Shown here piece after piece: positions 1 to 6,490 of a stretch of 21,219 nt of DNA (position 1 is the first letter of the stretch; the number at the start of each line of letters is the position of its first letter). The stretch is from Nitrospirota bacterium (GTDB lineage Bacteria > Nitrospirota > JACRHJ01): positions 1 to 21,219 of the forward strand of contig JAJYGS010000014.1 of assembly GCA_021785055.1 (NCBI GenBank), in the 5' to 3' direction. The position numbers and the translations under genes are program-made. The notes under the pieces were generated by a model. It made no database searches. It had not been told where the DNA came from and saw only the letters and a program-made list of their open reading frames with translations.

Positions 1-178
1 GGGTTTCGGAGATAAACGCGGCGACAATATCCTGTTCTTCCACCAGCGCGGCTCCGCGCGCGGAAGCGTTTTCCTCCGCCTTCTTCCCGGCCAGCTTCTC
101 CGCCATTTTCCTCTGGAAAAACGGTATCATGAAAATCATCTTCTCGAATTTAGCCCTCGCCGCCCGCTCCCAATCCAT
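1..178 (-). CDS. PCP_red domain small protein (3' part outside window)
   Basis: The visible 59 residues begin MDWERAARAKFEKMIFMIPF and continue to a DIVAAF segment. This fits the short PCP_red fold found at the C-terminus of the BchB subunit of dark protochlorophyllide reductase and also as a stand-alone domain in non-photosynthetic bacteria. Recognisable points are the early Trp, the Ala-Arg pair, the IPFFQR core and the final Asp-Ile before the edge. The start is ATG with GGAG 8 nt upstream, 20 nt after the SRPBCC stop, so it is the fourth gene of the PadR-led operon. A similar pattern occurs at the C-terminus of the U32 protein two genes upstream. No chlorophyll genes are visible, so a role in chlorophyll synthesis is not implied. 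The rest of the protein lies beyond position 1 and could hold further domains. Confidence 0.65.
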   Translation of the reverse strand, partial: MDWERAARAKFEKMIFMIPFFQRKMAEKLAGKKAEENASARGAALVEEQDIVAAFISET

Positions 179-198
179 AAAAATATCTCCTTGTTATT

Positions 199-666
199 TC
201 ATTCCCCGGCCTGCCCTCGCGCGGGAATTTTTGCGCCCTCAAGGGCGGATTTCATCGCGTTAAGTATCCGGACAATGTTCTCGTCGTGCATACGGCGGTA
301 TGCGAGCTTCCATAAAATCCTGTTTATGCCGCCCATGATTTCGTAGTCCATCAGGAAATGAACTTCGTTCGATTTTCCGCCCGGTTTTATATATACCTTG
401 TCCGTGCCGCGGAACATCCCGCTTATGAACTTCCTCGATACTTCATATCCGGGAGTTATTGATATAATCTCAACGTCCCATTCCGGCGCGAACGGTTTGC
501 AGACCTTCTGGTGAAAACGCGTGCCGACCCTTAACTCTCCGGAATCCGTCCGGCTGTATTTCATGGGAGATTCATCCGGCCACCAGTCGCTTTCGCCCCA
601 GAGGACGATTTCTTTATATATCGCGTCCACGGGCGCGTTTATCGTTATAAAATGATGGTTTATCAA
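199..666 (-). CDS. SRPBCC (START/polyketide-cyclase-like) ligand-binding protein
   Basis: The 155-residue product shows the usual SRPBCC layout: an N-terminal strand with the phrase ITINAPVDAIYKEI, a W-rich helix segment, alternating strands ending in MDYEIMGG, and a long C-terminal helix (ILWKLAYRRMHDENIVRILN). The family forms a hydrophobic cavity that binds lipids, polyketides or aromatic ligands; the ligand here is unknown. I place the start at a TTG (664-666) whose last two bases belong to the TGA stop of the U32 gene, because homology-like sequence begins there and GGAG lies 8 nt upstream. A longer reading to 741 would only re-read the U32 gene in another frame. No signal peptide or membrane segment is visible, so it is probably cytoplasmic. 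The overlap implies translational coupling and a shared job with the U32 protein. Confidence 0.7.
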   Translation of the reverse strand: MINHHFITINAPVDAIYKEIVLWGESDWWPDESPMKYSRTDSGELRVGTRFHQKVCKPFAPEWDVEIISITPGYEVSRKFISGMFRGTDKVYIKPGGKSNEVHFLMDYEIMGGINRILWKLAYRRMHDENIVRILNAMKSALEGAKIPARGQAGE

Positions 667-2066
667 CCCCTCAGCTCCATTATTTTTTCCTCTATCAGCT
701 TCCTGAAAGGCGCGGGAGTGGCCCTCTGCCATGCCGCGCATATGTCGTTCAGGCCCACCTTCCCGCCTGAAGCCCGGACTTCCGCCGCGACCTTTTTCCC
801 GGCAGTCTGGCGGAATACCGCAGGCACAAAATCAAGGAGCTTCTTATGCGCATTCCTGGCGTCCGCGTCCCATTCATCAACGGAACTCGTTGAATCTTCA
901 TGGTAAATCTCGCCGGAGACCAGGGCCTCCAGGAGCGCCTCATACTTCTTGGCCGCAGCGCCGACCATCCCTTCGTTCACCTTCAGCGCCTTTTTGGCGA
1001 TCAGGCCACAGTAGCCGCACTCCCGGCAGTCGCTTACGGCGCAGTCTTTCGTCTTGAAAAAGCTGAGGAAATTCGACGGAACCTTCGCATTGTCCAGCAC
1101 CAGACCTTCCGTGACCGGATAATCCGTGATGTCGGCAAATTCCATTAATTTTGCAGTATTTATGTATTCGTCGCGCAGGAGATACTTCACGTTGGCGGGC
1201 AGAAAAGCCTTCTTGCGCGGGAGGTTGAGAAGCTCGACTATATTTCCCTCGTAGCGCCTTTCGGAATACGCTTTGAGGTAGGACAGCAGCGTCTCGGTTG
1301 TCTTGTAGCGGTCGATAATCTTCAGGCAGTCGATCCCGGTCATCTCGTAATCCTCGACGTCCTCCGGGCGTATCCATCTGATTTTTATAAGTTCTTCCGG
1401 ATGCCGGACCTTTTCGTCGGTGCAGGAAAAATAGCAGTGGTCTACCAAAAAGCCCTCGGAGGAATGCCCGCCCTGGGAGCCGTGCGTCATTACATTGGCG
1501 TGATAGAAAGAGCGCGGGCACCCGTACAGACAGCCGGGGTTTGCAATCAGAATAAGTTTACACTTTACTGCCTTCCGGATAGCCTCTAACGTTTTGAAAT
1601 CCCTGTTTATTTCCTCCGAGAGTACGATGGCGTCCGCACCGAGGGACTCCCAGTACTGGGCCTTCCGAACGCTCTCGACCCGCGCCCAGCTCGATACGGC
1701 AACCTTAAGCTCCGGGAAGTGCCTCTTTATTATTTCAAGGAGATACGGGATTGTTACCGTCACCCGGTCCGCACCGGTGGACTCTACCCAACCTATGTGT
1801 TGGATTATTTTGGCGAATTCGTCTTTTCTGTATTCCCTGTTGTCGAGGCAGGAGGCGTTCAGCAGGAAGTTGAAGGAGTGTCCGGCGGCCTTTGCGGATT
1901 CGATATAATTTTCCGCTTCTTTTTCCGTTATTTCCGGGGCCACGAAGGACGCCCTGCCGCCTGCGATAAGGCTTCCGGGGATGCCGCCGAAAAGCTCCAC
2001 ATTCGGGAAATTCTCCAATCCCTTCAGGAGGTTGGCGTCCCAGTTGCAGGCCAGCTCGAATTTCAT
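663..2066 (-). CDS. U32-family Fe-S protein with C-terminal PCP_red-like domain
   Basis: The 467 residues contain a U32 (YhbU/UbiU/UbiV-type) barrel. Typical segments are SFNFLLNASCLDNREY, a WVESTGADRVTVTIPYLLEII strand-helix unit that resembles family members, LGADAIVLSEEINRDF, and the cysteine region around residue 180. Cysteines C179, C183, C211 and C215 are arranged like a [4Fe-4S] site. A second cluster, C342-x4-C347-x2-C350-x2-C353, is a possible extra Fe-S site. Residues about 395-450 resemble PCP_red (see the gene at 1-178). Family knowledge: U32 proteins include proteases by old annotation, but UbiU/UbiV, RlhA and TrhP act in oxygen-independent hydroxylation; the prosthetic cluster supports that reading over a protease. 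The ATG overlaps the PadR stop (ATGA), with AAAGGAAGG upstream. Substrate not identifiable. Confidence 0.8.
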   Translation of the reverse strand: MKFELACNWDANLLKGLENFPNVELFGGIPGSLIAGGRASFVAPEITEKEAENYIESAKAAGHSFNFLLNASCLDNREYRKDEFAKIIQHIGWVESTGADRVTVTIPYLLEIIKRHFPELKVAVSSWARVESVRKAQYWESLGADAIVLSEEINRDFKTLEAIRKAVKCKLILIANPGCLYGCPRSFYHANVMTHGSQGGHSSEGFLVDHCYFSCTDEKVRHPEELIKIRWIRPEDVEDYEMTGIDCLKIIDRYKTTETLLSYLKAYSERRYEGNIVELLNLPRKKAFLPANVKYLLRDEYINTAKLMEFADITDYPVTEGLVLDNAKVPSNFLSFFKTKDCAVSDCRECGYCGLIAKKALKVNEGMVGAAAKKYEALLEALVSGEIYHEDSTSSVDEWDADARNAHKKLLDFVPAVFRQTAGKKVAAEVRASGGKVGLNDICAAWQRATPAPFRKLIEEKIMELRG

Positions 2067-2623
2067 GCCGCGCCTTCCTTTCTATCCTCAAGCCTGGCGA
2101 TTATTCCTTCGAGGAATTTTATCTCCGCCGCCGAGTGAGCGAGGTAATGCTCCGGAATAAAAAGGAAATTTTCCGGCGCGCCCCTTGAGACAAGCTCCTC
2201 CCTGGACCTCTCCGCCTCGGCGTGATATTCCTTAATTCTTACAAGGAGTTCCCGTATCTGGGCAAGGAAACTGCCGCGGTCGGATTCCTTAAGGAAGTAA
2301 AAAGAGATGTCCAGCGCCAGGTGCGGACGCTCGAAATTCGTAATGTTTTCCTGGATTAAGCTGTCGAAAGTCCGGACGCCTTCGTCGGTGATGTGATATA
2401 TCTGCTTTTCGGGATGCGCGGTGTCCTTGAGGGCGCTTTTGGTTACAAGGCCGCGTTTTTCAAGGGTTTTAAGGTTATGATAGAGGGAGCCGGAGGTGAT
2501 GGGCGCCACATGGACGAGTTCCTCGTCCACAAGCTGCTTTATCTCGTAGCCGTACATGGGCTTTTTCTTGAGAAGTCCAAGAAGCAGCACCTCTTTCGAC
2601 ATGGTGGTATAGAGACCGGCCAC
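2063..2623 (-). CDS. PadR-family transcriptional regulator
   Basis: The 186-residue protein has the PadR winged helix in residues about 8-85: LLLGLLKKKPMYGYEIKQL, then ITSGSLYHNLKTLEKRGLV (recognition helix region) and a wing ending in YHITDEGVRTF. Residues about 95-180 form the Vir-type C-terminal helical dimerisation domain (HLALDISFYFL, long amphipathic helices). PadR proteins are usually repressors released by phenolics, drugs or other small hydrophobic ligands. As first gene of the operon it probably controls itself and the U32/SRPBCC/PCP_red genes. The start is a GTG at 2621-2623 with AAGGGGG 5 nt upstream; an in-frame ATG seven codons downstream (2600-2602) is an alternative, but its upstream sequence lacks a ribosome site. 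Confidence 0.9.
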   Translation of the reverse strand: MAGLYTTMSKEVLLLGLLKKKPMYGYEIKQLVDEELVHVAPITSGSLYHNLKTLEKRGLVTKSALKDTAHPEKQIYHITDEGVRTFDSLIQENITNFERPHLALDISFYFLKESDRGSFLAQIRELLVRIKEYHAEAERSREELVSRGAPENFLFIPEHYLAHSAAEIKFLEGIIARLEDRKEGAA

Positions 2624-2653
2624 GCCATCCCCCTTTCGTGAAGTATTACGGCT

Positions 2654-2676
2654 TAAAATAGTTTATGTAAAATAGT
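2654..2676. promoter_or_regulatory. direct repeat, candidate PadR operator
   Basis: The 9-mer TAAAATAGT occurs at 2654-2662 and again at 2668-2676 (14 bp from start to start). The promoter-proximal copy covers the predicted transcription start and the other lies just downstream, where a bound repressor would block initiation. That it is the PadR site is inferred from position only. Confidence 0.4.
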
Positions 2677-2682
2677 CTGCGT

Positions 2683-2711
2683 ATAATATCAGGCAGAATC
2701 CGGCATGTCAA
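2683..2711 (-). promoter_or_regulatory. sigma-70 promoter of the PadR-U32 operon
   Basis: On the minus strand TTGACA (2711-2706) is followed by 17 bases and TATTAT (2688-2683). This is a perfect -35 and a five-of-six -10 at ideal spacing. The predicted start point is near 2675, leaving a leader of about 50 bases before the GTG of the PadR gene. Confidence 0.72.
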
Positions 2712-2980
2712 GAAGAAGAGCGCGTAAAAAACACCCTTCCCCGCACCCCCTTTTTGGCCCGAAATTGCCCGAAAACGGCCCGTTTTTGGCCCCTTTTCGA
2801 TACCGGGGGGAAAACGCAATTTAAATCAATATTTACTTTGACAATCAGCCGGTTACGTAAACAATCCGGAATTGCTATTGACAATGAACTTTCCCGACCG
2901 ATGAGGATTACTATTGTCGTTCGGGCTAATAATATTATCAAATATAATCGTAATTACCGAAACCTTTAAAGTCAACTTTG
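2712..2980. other. AT-rich intergenic segment, no supported gene
   Basis: Short reading frames exist on both strands but lack ribosome sites and recognisable protein character. Visible structure: a near-palindrome AAAACGG-C-CCGTTTT at 2772-2786, two TTGACAAT octamers 40 bp apart (2838-2845 and 2878-2885), and a hairpin with a 9-bp stem and one mismatch (CCCGACCGA at 2893-2901 with TCGTTCGGG at 2917-2925). The TTGACA motifs could be -35 boxes, but no convincing gene lies downstream of them. Confidence 0.35.
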
Positions 2981-3009
2981 GATTCTTCGGCAATGCCTCA
3001 GAATGACAG
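2981..3009 (+). repeat. dispersed repeat GATTCTTCG...CAGAATGACA, copy A
   Basis: Reads GATTCTTCGG, a variable centre and CAGAATGACA. Two related copies occur at 6465-6490 (inverted) and 7184-7209. It marks the left edge of the repeat mosaic. Confidence 0.6.
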
Positions 3010-3019
3010 GCAAGGGCGA

Positions 3020-3066
3020 ACCCTCACCCGGCCTTCGGCCACCCTCTCTCGTGAGAGGGCGAGGGT
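3020..3066. repeat. compound palindromic repeat
   Basis: Outer arms ACCCTC (3020-3025) and GAGGGT (3061-3066) enclose two smaller hairpins: GGCC-TTC-GGCC (3030-3040) and CCCTCTC-TCGT-GAGAGGG (3042-3059). It resembles the CCCTCTCC/GGAGAGGG palindromes common in intergenic DNA of environmental proteobacterial and Nitrospirota-like genomes. Confidence 0.6.
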
Positions 3067-3079
3067 AAGAAAAACCGAT

Positions 3080-3110
3080 GGATTCCCGCTGGAGCCGGGG
3101 CGGGAATGAC
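3080..3110. repeat. REP-like repeat, GATTCCCGC / GCGGGAATGAC, copy 1
   Basis: Arms ATTCCCGC (3082-3089) and GCGGGAAT (3100-3107) pair perfectly around a 10-base loop. The trailing GCGGGAATGAC is repeated in the second copy at 3168-3219. Confidence 0.6.
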
Positions 3111-3119
3111 GACCTTCAT

Positions 3120-3142
3120 CCCCCTCTTAAGTTAAGAGGGGG
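3120..3142. repeat. perfect inverted repeat, 11-bp arms
   Basis: CCCCCTCTTAA (3120-3130) and TTAAGAGGGGG (3132-3142) flank a single G. A related but degenerate segment (CCTCTCTCATCTTAAGAAAGGG) lies near 6432-6453 between mutS and the AT-rich gene. Confidence 0.6.
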
Positions 3143-3167
3143 ACAGAGGGGGCGTTATGAAAGACGC

Positions 3168-3219
3168 TGGATTCCAGCTTTCGCGGGAATTACGGACATG
3201 GCGTGGGGCGGGAATGACA
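3168..3219. repeat. REP-like repeat, copy 2 (compound)
   Basis: Contains GGATTCCAGCTTTCGCGGGAAT followed about 20 bases later by GCGGGAATGAC. It shares both ends with the repeat at 3080-3110 but has an extra half-unit, as if two units had partly fused. Confidence 0.5.
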
Positions 3220-3225
3220 ACCTTT

Positions 3226-3260
3226 ACCCCTCGCCCTCCGGGAGAGGGGCAGGGGGTGAG
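3226..3260. repeat. palindromic repeat CCCCTCGCCCTCCGGGAGAGGGG, intergenic copy
   Basis: Arms CCCCTC (3227-3232) and GAGGGG (3244-3249) enclose a CTCC/GGAG core. The 35-base segment matches 8321-8355, inside the uracil-DNA glycosylase gene, with two differences; its first 27 bases are identical. Confidence 0.75.
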
Positions 3261-3311
3261 GGAATTCCTTAACTCCTTGAGAGAAGATGGCAGGGGTGAG
3301 GGATTCCACCT

Positions 3312-3327
3312 GGCGCAAAATTGCGCC
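3312..3327. repeat. short hairpin GGCGCAA-AA-TTGCGCC
   Basis: Seven-base perfect arms directly after the stop codon of the exported-protein gene at 3329-3727. There is no T-run, so it is more likely another dispersed repeat than an intrinsic terminator, though it could stabilise the 3' end of that mRNA. Confidence 0.4.
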
Positions 3328-3328
3328 C

Positions 3329-3727
3329 CTACTTCGCCGAATTCTTTCCGAGTTTCGCCCCGGCGCGCTCAAGGGCCTTGCCGAAACCGTCGAGCGCCTT
3401 GCTCGTCTCCGCCTTCAGTTTAATCCAGGACTCCTTGCCGTATTTTTCGCCCTTTGCGTTCAGGCGTTTAATATCCCTCGCGGCCTTTGCCCTGCTCTTC
3501 TCAAGCTCTATCTTCTGTTCACGGTAAATTTTCTCGCCCTGCCTCTTTGCCTCCTCGTTCCACTCCCTGAATTTTTTATCGTATCCGTTAAACCGCGCGC
3601 TTGCATTTCGCTGAAATTCCGCGTTGTTGTTCTCAACATGCTTCGTCCTGGTTGCGGACGCGAAAGCTGCGGGGGACAACAAGGTAAACACAACCAGGGC
3701 AACCAGGGCCAGGGTCTTCTTAAACAT
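3329..3727 (-). CDS. small exported charged helical protein, unknown function
   Basis: The 132-residue product starts with a clear signal peptide: MFKK, a hydrophobic core (TLALVALVVFTLLSPAAF) and likely cleavage after AFA or ASA near residues 23-25. The mature part is almost entirely charged and helical (KKFREWNEEAKRQGEKIYRE, KSRAKAARDIKRLNAKGEKY), very rich in Lys, Glu and Ala, and has no cysteine. It is probably a periplasmic, coiled-coil-like protein. I recognise no family. The ribosome site AAGGAGGC precedes the ATG. The gene follows mutS on the same strand after a 55-base gap and could be co-transcribed with it, but its exported nature suggests an unrelated role. Confidence 0.65.
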   Translation of the reverse strand: MFKKTLALVALVVFTLLSPAAFASATRTKHVENNNAEFQRNASARFNGYDKKFREWNEEAKRQGEKIYREQKIELEKSRAKAARDIKRLNAKGEKYGKESWIKLKAETSKALDGFGKALERAGAKLGKNSAK

Positions 3728-3782
3728 AACCGCCTCCTTTTTTAAAATAACAACGGAAGTATATCAGCCGACAGGAGAGGAT

Positions 3783-6398
3783 TCAAATCCCGTTTTCATT
3801 ACCTTTCAGTTTCATCGCACGTTCTTTAAGCTCCGACAATTGCTTCAACGCCTGCATCGGCGTCAGGTTAAGAATATCCACCCCGGCGAGTTCATCCGCA
3901 AGGGCATAATCGACCACAGGCGAGAAGAGGTCCGCCTGGCCCGCCTTCCCGTTGTCTTTGTGCGGGTGCGTCTCGGACTTGTCGTGAGACTTCTTCTCAA
4001 GGTCGCACAGTATCTCCTTCGCGCGGGAGACGACCTCACCCGGAAGCCCGGCGAGGCGCGCCACCTGTATGCCGTAGCTCAATCCGGTCCCGCCCTCGAT
4101 TATTTTCCTGATGAAAACAATCTCGTCCTTCCATTCCTTCACGGAGACGTTGAAATTTTTCGCACAGGCGAGCGTCGATGCAAGAGCCGTCAGCTCGTGG
4201 TAGTGCGTCGCGAAAAGCGTCCTTGCGCGAATGTTCTCGTGAATGAACTCGGCCACGGCCCAGGCGATTGAGAGGCCGTCGAAGGTGGATGTGCCCCGGC
4301 CAATCTCGTCGAGAATCACGAGGCTTCTCCCGGTCGCGTTATTGAGGATGTTCGCGGTCTCGTTCATTTCCACCATGAACGTGCTCTGGCCGCGCGCGAT
4401 GTTGTCGCTCGCCCCGACGCGGGTGAATATCCTGTCGGAGATCCCAAGCCTTGCCGAAGCAGCCGGGACGAAAGAGCCGGCCTGCGCCATAAGGCAGATG
4501 AGCGCGACCTGGCGCATGTATGTTGACTTGCCGGCCATGTTCGGGCCTGTGATTATCGCGAGCTTCGTCCCGGAGTCGAGCCTGCAATCGTTCGGGACGA
4601 ACTTCTCGCGCCCGACCATCTCCTCGACGACCGGATGCCGCCCGTCCACTATCTCGATTATCTCTCCGCCGTCCATCTCCGGACGTACGTATCCGCGAGA
4701 GACAGCCGCCTCCGCGAGGGACGCCAGGACGTCGAGCTCTGCGATTACCTCCGCCGTCGCCTGGACCGCCGCGGCATGAAGCGAGACCTGCTCACGAAGT
4801 TCCGCGAAGAGCCTGGCCTCAAGCTCCAGCATCCGCTCCCCGGCGCCCAGGACTTTTTCTTCGTATTCCTTAAGCTGCGGCGTGATGTATCTTTCCGCGT
4901 TGACCAGCGTCTGCTTGCGGATGAAGTAATCCGGGACCTTCGCAAGGTGCGTGCGCGTGATTTCTATGTAATAGCCGAAGACTTTGTTATAGCGAACCTT
5001 CAGCGTGTCGATTCCGGTCTTCACCCGCTCCTCGGCCTCGATGCCCGCGATTATTCCCCTGCCGTCCGAGAAATATCTCCGAAGCTCGTCGAGCTCCGGG
5101 TTATATCCCGCCCTTATAACTCCGCCGTCCTTGAGCGTCGGCGGGGGTTCGTCGGAAAGGGCCTCCTCCAGCAAGGCGCGAAGCTCGCGGTTATCGGAAA
5201 ATACCGATTTCAATTCGCTTAGCCTCAGCGCGCCGGATTCCGCTATCGCCCCCCGCACCTTCGGCAGGGCGTCAAGCGAATTCCTGAGGTTCGCCATGTC
5301 GCGCGGCCCGGCGACCCCGGAGCATATCCTGCCCATCAGCCGCTCAAGGTCGGAAATCCCGCGAAGCGAATCCCGGAAGACGTCGCGCATGGAAAAATTA
5401 TCCGCCAGTTCCGAGACGGCCTCATGCCGAAGGGTAATTGAGTGCAGGTCCATCAGCGGCCTGACGAGCCAGGAAGAAAGCCGTCTGCTTCCCATTGACG
5501 TAACCGTCCTGTTGAGGCAGTTAAGGAGCGTGCCATCCCTGCCCGACGGGCTGTCGATGACTTCGAGGTTCTTGAGCGCAATCTCGTCCAGAACCATATA
5601 CGAGGCCGGGTTGTGCGCCCGGACTTTCCTGATGCTGCCAAGCGATTTCGCCTGCGTCTCGGAAAGGAACATGAATGCGGCAGATGCCGCGGCCAGGGCA
5701 GCGTCCATCCCGGCCACGCCGAAGCCGTCGAGCGAACTGACGCCGAAATGCTCAAGGAGTTTGCCCTCGCCGTCGCCGGGGTCGAACCGCCAGTCGTCTG
5801 AGAGGTCGATACGCTCCTTGTATCTCCTGCGGATTTCGGCCAGAGGCTCGTTTTCCGCCGCGCCCCTTGGCAGGAGTATCTCGGAGGGGGCTATGCGTTC
5901 AATCTCTCCAAGCAGCTTCTCATGCTCATTCTCGGCGAACTCGGCAAGGTAGAACTCGCCGGTGGATATATCAACGAATGCGAGGCCGCTTTTCTTTTTA
6001 TAGTGTGCAATGGAAAGAAGGAAGTTGTTCTCGGAGGGCGTTAGGAGGTTGTCCTCAAGGAGCGTGCCGGGCGTGATTACGCGGATGACCTCGCGCTTCA
6101 CGATGCCTTTGGCCGTCTTCGGGTCCTCCACCTGCTCGCAGACGGCGACCTTGAACCCGCGCTTGATTAGCTTGGCGATATATGCGTCGGCGGCATGATA
6201 GGGCACGCCGCAAAGGGGTATCGGCTCGTCGGAATTTTTATTGCGCGTGGTGAGGGCAATTTCCAGGACTTTGGACGCCTTGATTGCGTCTTCCCCGAAC
6301 ATCTCGTAGAAGTCGCCCATGCGGAAGAAGAGTATCTCGCCCTGATGCTTTTTTTTTATCTCCATATACTGCCGCATCAGCGGCGTATCAAGCGACAA
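3783..6398 (-). CDS. mutS: DNA mismatch repair protein MutS
   Basis: The 871-residue protein is full length for MutS1. The mismatch-reading motif F-Y-E is at residues 30-32 (FRMGDFYEMF). The connector and lever/clamp domains follow, including a RKQTLVNAERYITPQLKEYE clamp segment. The C-terminal ABC-type ATPase has Walker A GPNMAGKST at 618-626, Walker B LVILDEIG with D697-E698, and the switch His in FATHYHEL (729-736). The C-terminal tail (LTPMQALKQLSELKE) is the usual tetramerisation region. MutS binds mispairs and small loops and recruits MutL. The start is a TTG at 6396-6398, chosen because GGAGG lies 6 nt upstream and MSLDTPLMRQYMEIK matches family N-termini. No other mismatch repair gene is in the window. 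Confidence 0.98.
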   Translation of the reverse strand: MSLDTPLMRQYMEIKKKHQGEILFFRMGDFYEMFGEDAIKASKVLEIALTTRNKNSDEPIPLCGVPYHAADAYIAKLIKRGFKVAVCEQVEDPKTAKGIVKREVIRVITPGTLLEDNLLTPSENNFLLSIAHYKKKSGLAFVDISTGEFYLAEFAENEHEKLLGEIERIAPSEILLPRGAAENEPLAEIRRRYKERIDLSDDWRFDPGDGEGKLLEHFGVSSLDGFGVAGMDAALAAASAAFMFLSETQAKSLGSIRKVRAHNPASYMVLDEIALKNLEVIDSPSGRDGTLLNCLNRTVTSMGSRRLSSWLVRPLMDLHSITLRHEAVSELADNFSMRDVFRDSLRGISDLERLMGRICSGVAGPRDMANLRNSLDALPKVRGAIAESGALRLSELKSVFSDNRELRALLEEALSDEPPPTLKDGGVIRAGYNPELDELRRYFSDGRGIIAGIEAEERVKTGIDTLKVRYNKVFGYYIEITRTHLAKVPDYFIRKQTLVNAERYITPQLKEYEEKVLGAGERMLELEARLFAELREQVSLHAAAVQATAEVIAELDVLASLAEAAVSRGYVRPEMDGGEIIEIVDGRHPVVEEMVGREKFVPNDCRLDSGTKLAIITGPNMAGKSTYMRQVALICLMAQAGSFVPAASARLGISDRIFTRVGASDNIARGQSTFMVEMNETANILNNATGRSLVILDEIGRGTSTFDGLSIAWAVAEFIHENIRARTLFATHYHELTALASTLACAKNFNVSVKEWKDEIVFIRKIIEGGTGLSYGIQVARLAGLPGEVVSRAKEILCDLEKKSHDKSETHPHKDNGKAGQADLFSPVVDYALADELAGVDILNLTPMQALKQLSELKERAMKLKGNENGI

Positions 6399-6464
6399 GC
6401 GAAACCTCCAAAAAACTATAGTCCCCTAAATCCTCTCTCATCTTAAGAAAGGGATAATGGAAGG

Positions 6465-6490
6465 TGTCATTCTGAGCGAAGCGAAGAATC
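6465..6490 (-). repeat. dispersed repeat GATTCTTCG...CAGAATGACA, copy B
   Basis: Read on the minus strand it is GATTCTTCGCTTCGCTCAGAATGACA. It supplies the last codons and stop (SSLRSE, stop at 6467-6469) of the gene at 6467-7153. It lies in inverted orientation to copy C on the other side of that gene. Confidence 0.65.

Noticed and set aside
663..2066. Protease assignment for the U32 protein
   Set aside because: The U32 peptidase label is historical for this fold; the cysteine pattern and lack of a recognisable catalytic triad favour an Fe-S hydroxylation-type enzyme.
2708..2969. Small frames on both strands in the AT-rich intergenic segment
   Set aside because: No ribosome site, no recognisable domain, and both strands are equally open, as expected from chance.
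3078..3272. Plus-strand frame through the repeat mosaic, coding for a WIPAFAGIT / SPSGRGAGGEG-like peptide
   Set aside because: It is translated repeat DNA; such peptides are a known artefact of palindromic repeats, and no ribosome site is visible.
3312..3327. GGCGCAA/TTGCGCC hairpin as intrinsic terminator for the exported-protein gene
   Set aside because: There is no T-run after the stem on the minus strand, so it is kept only as a repeat-like hairpin.
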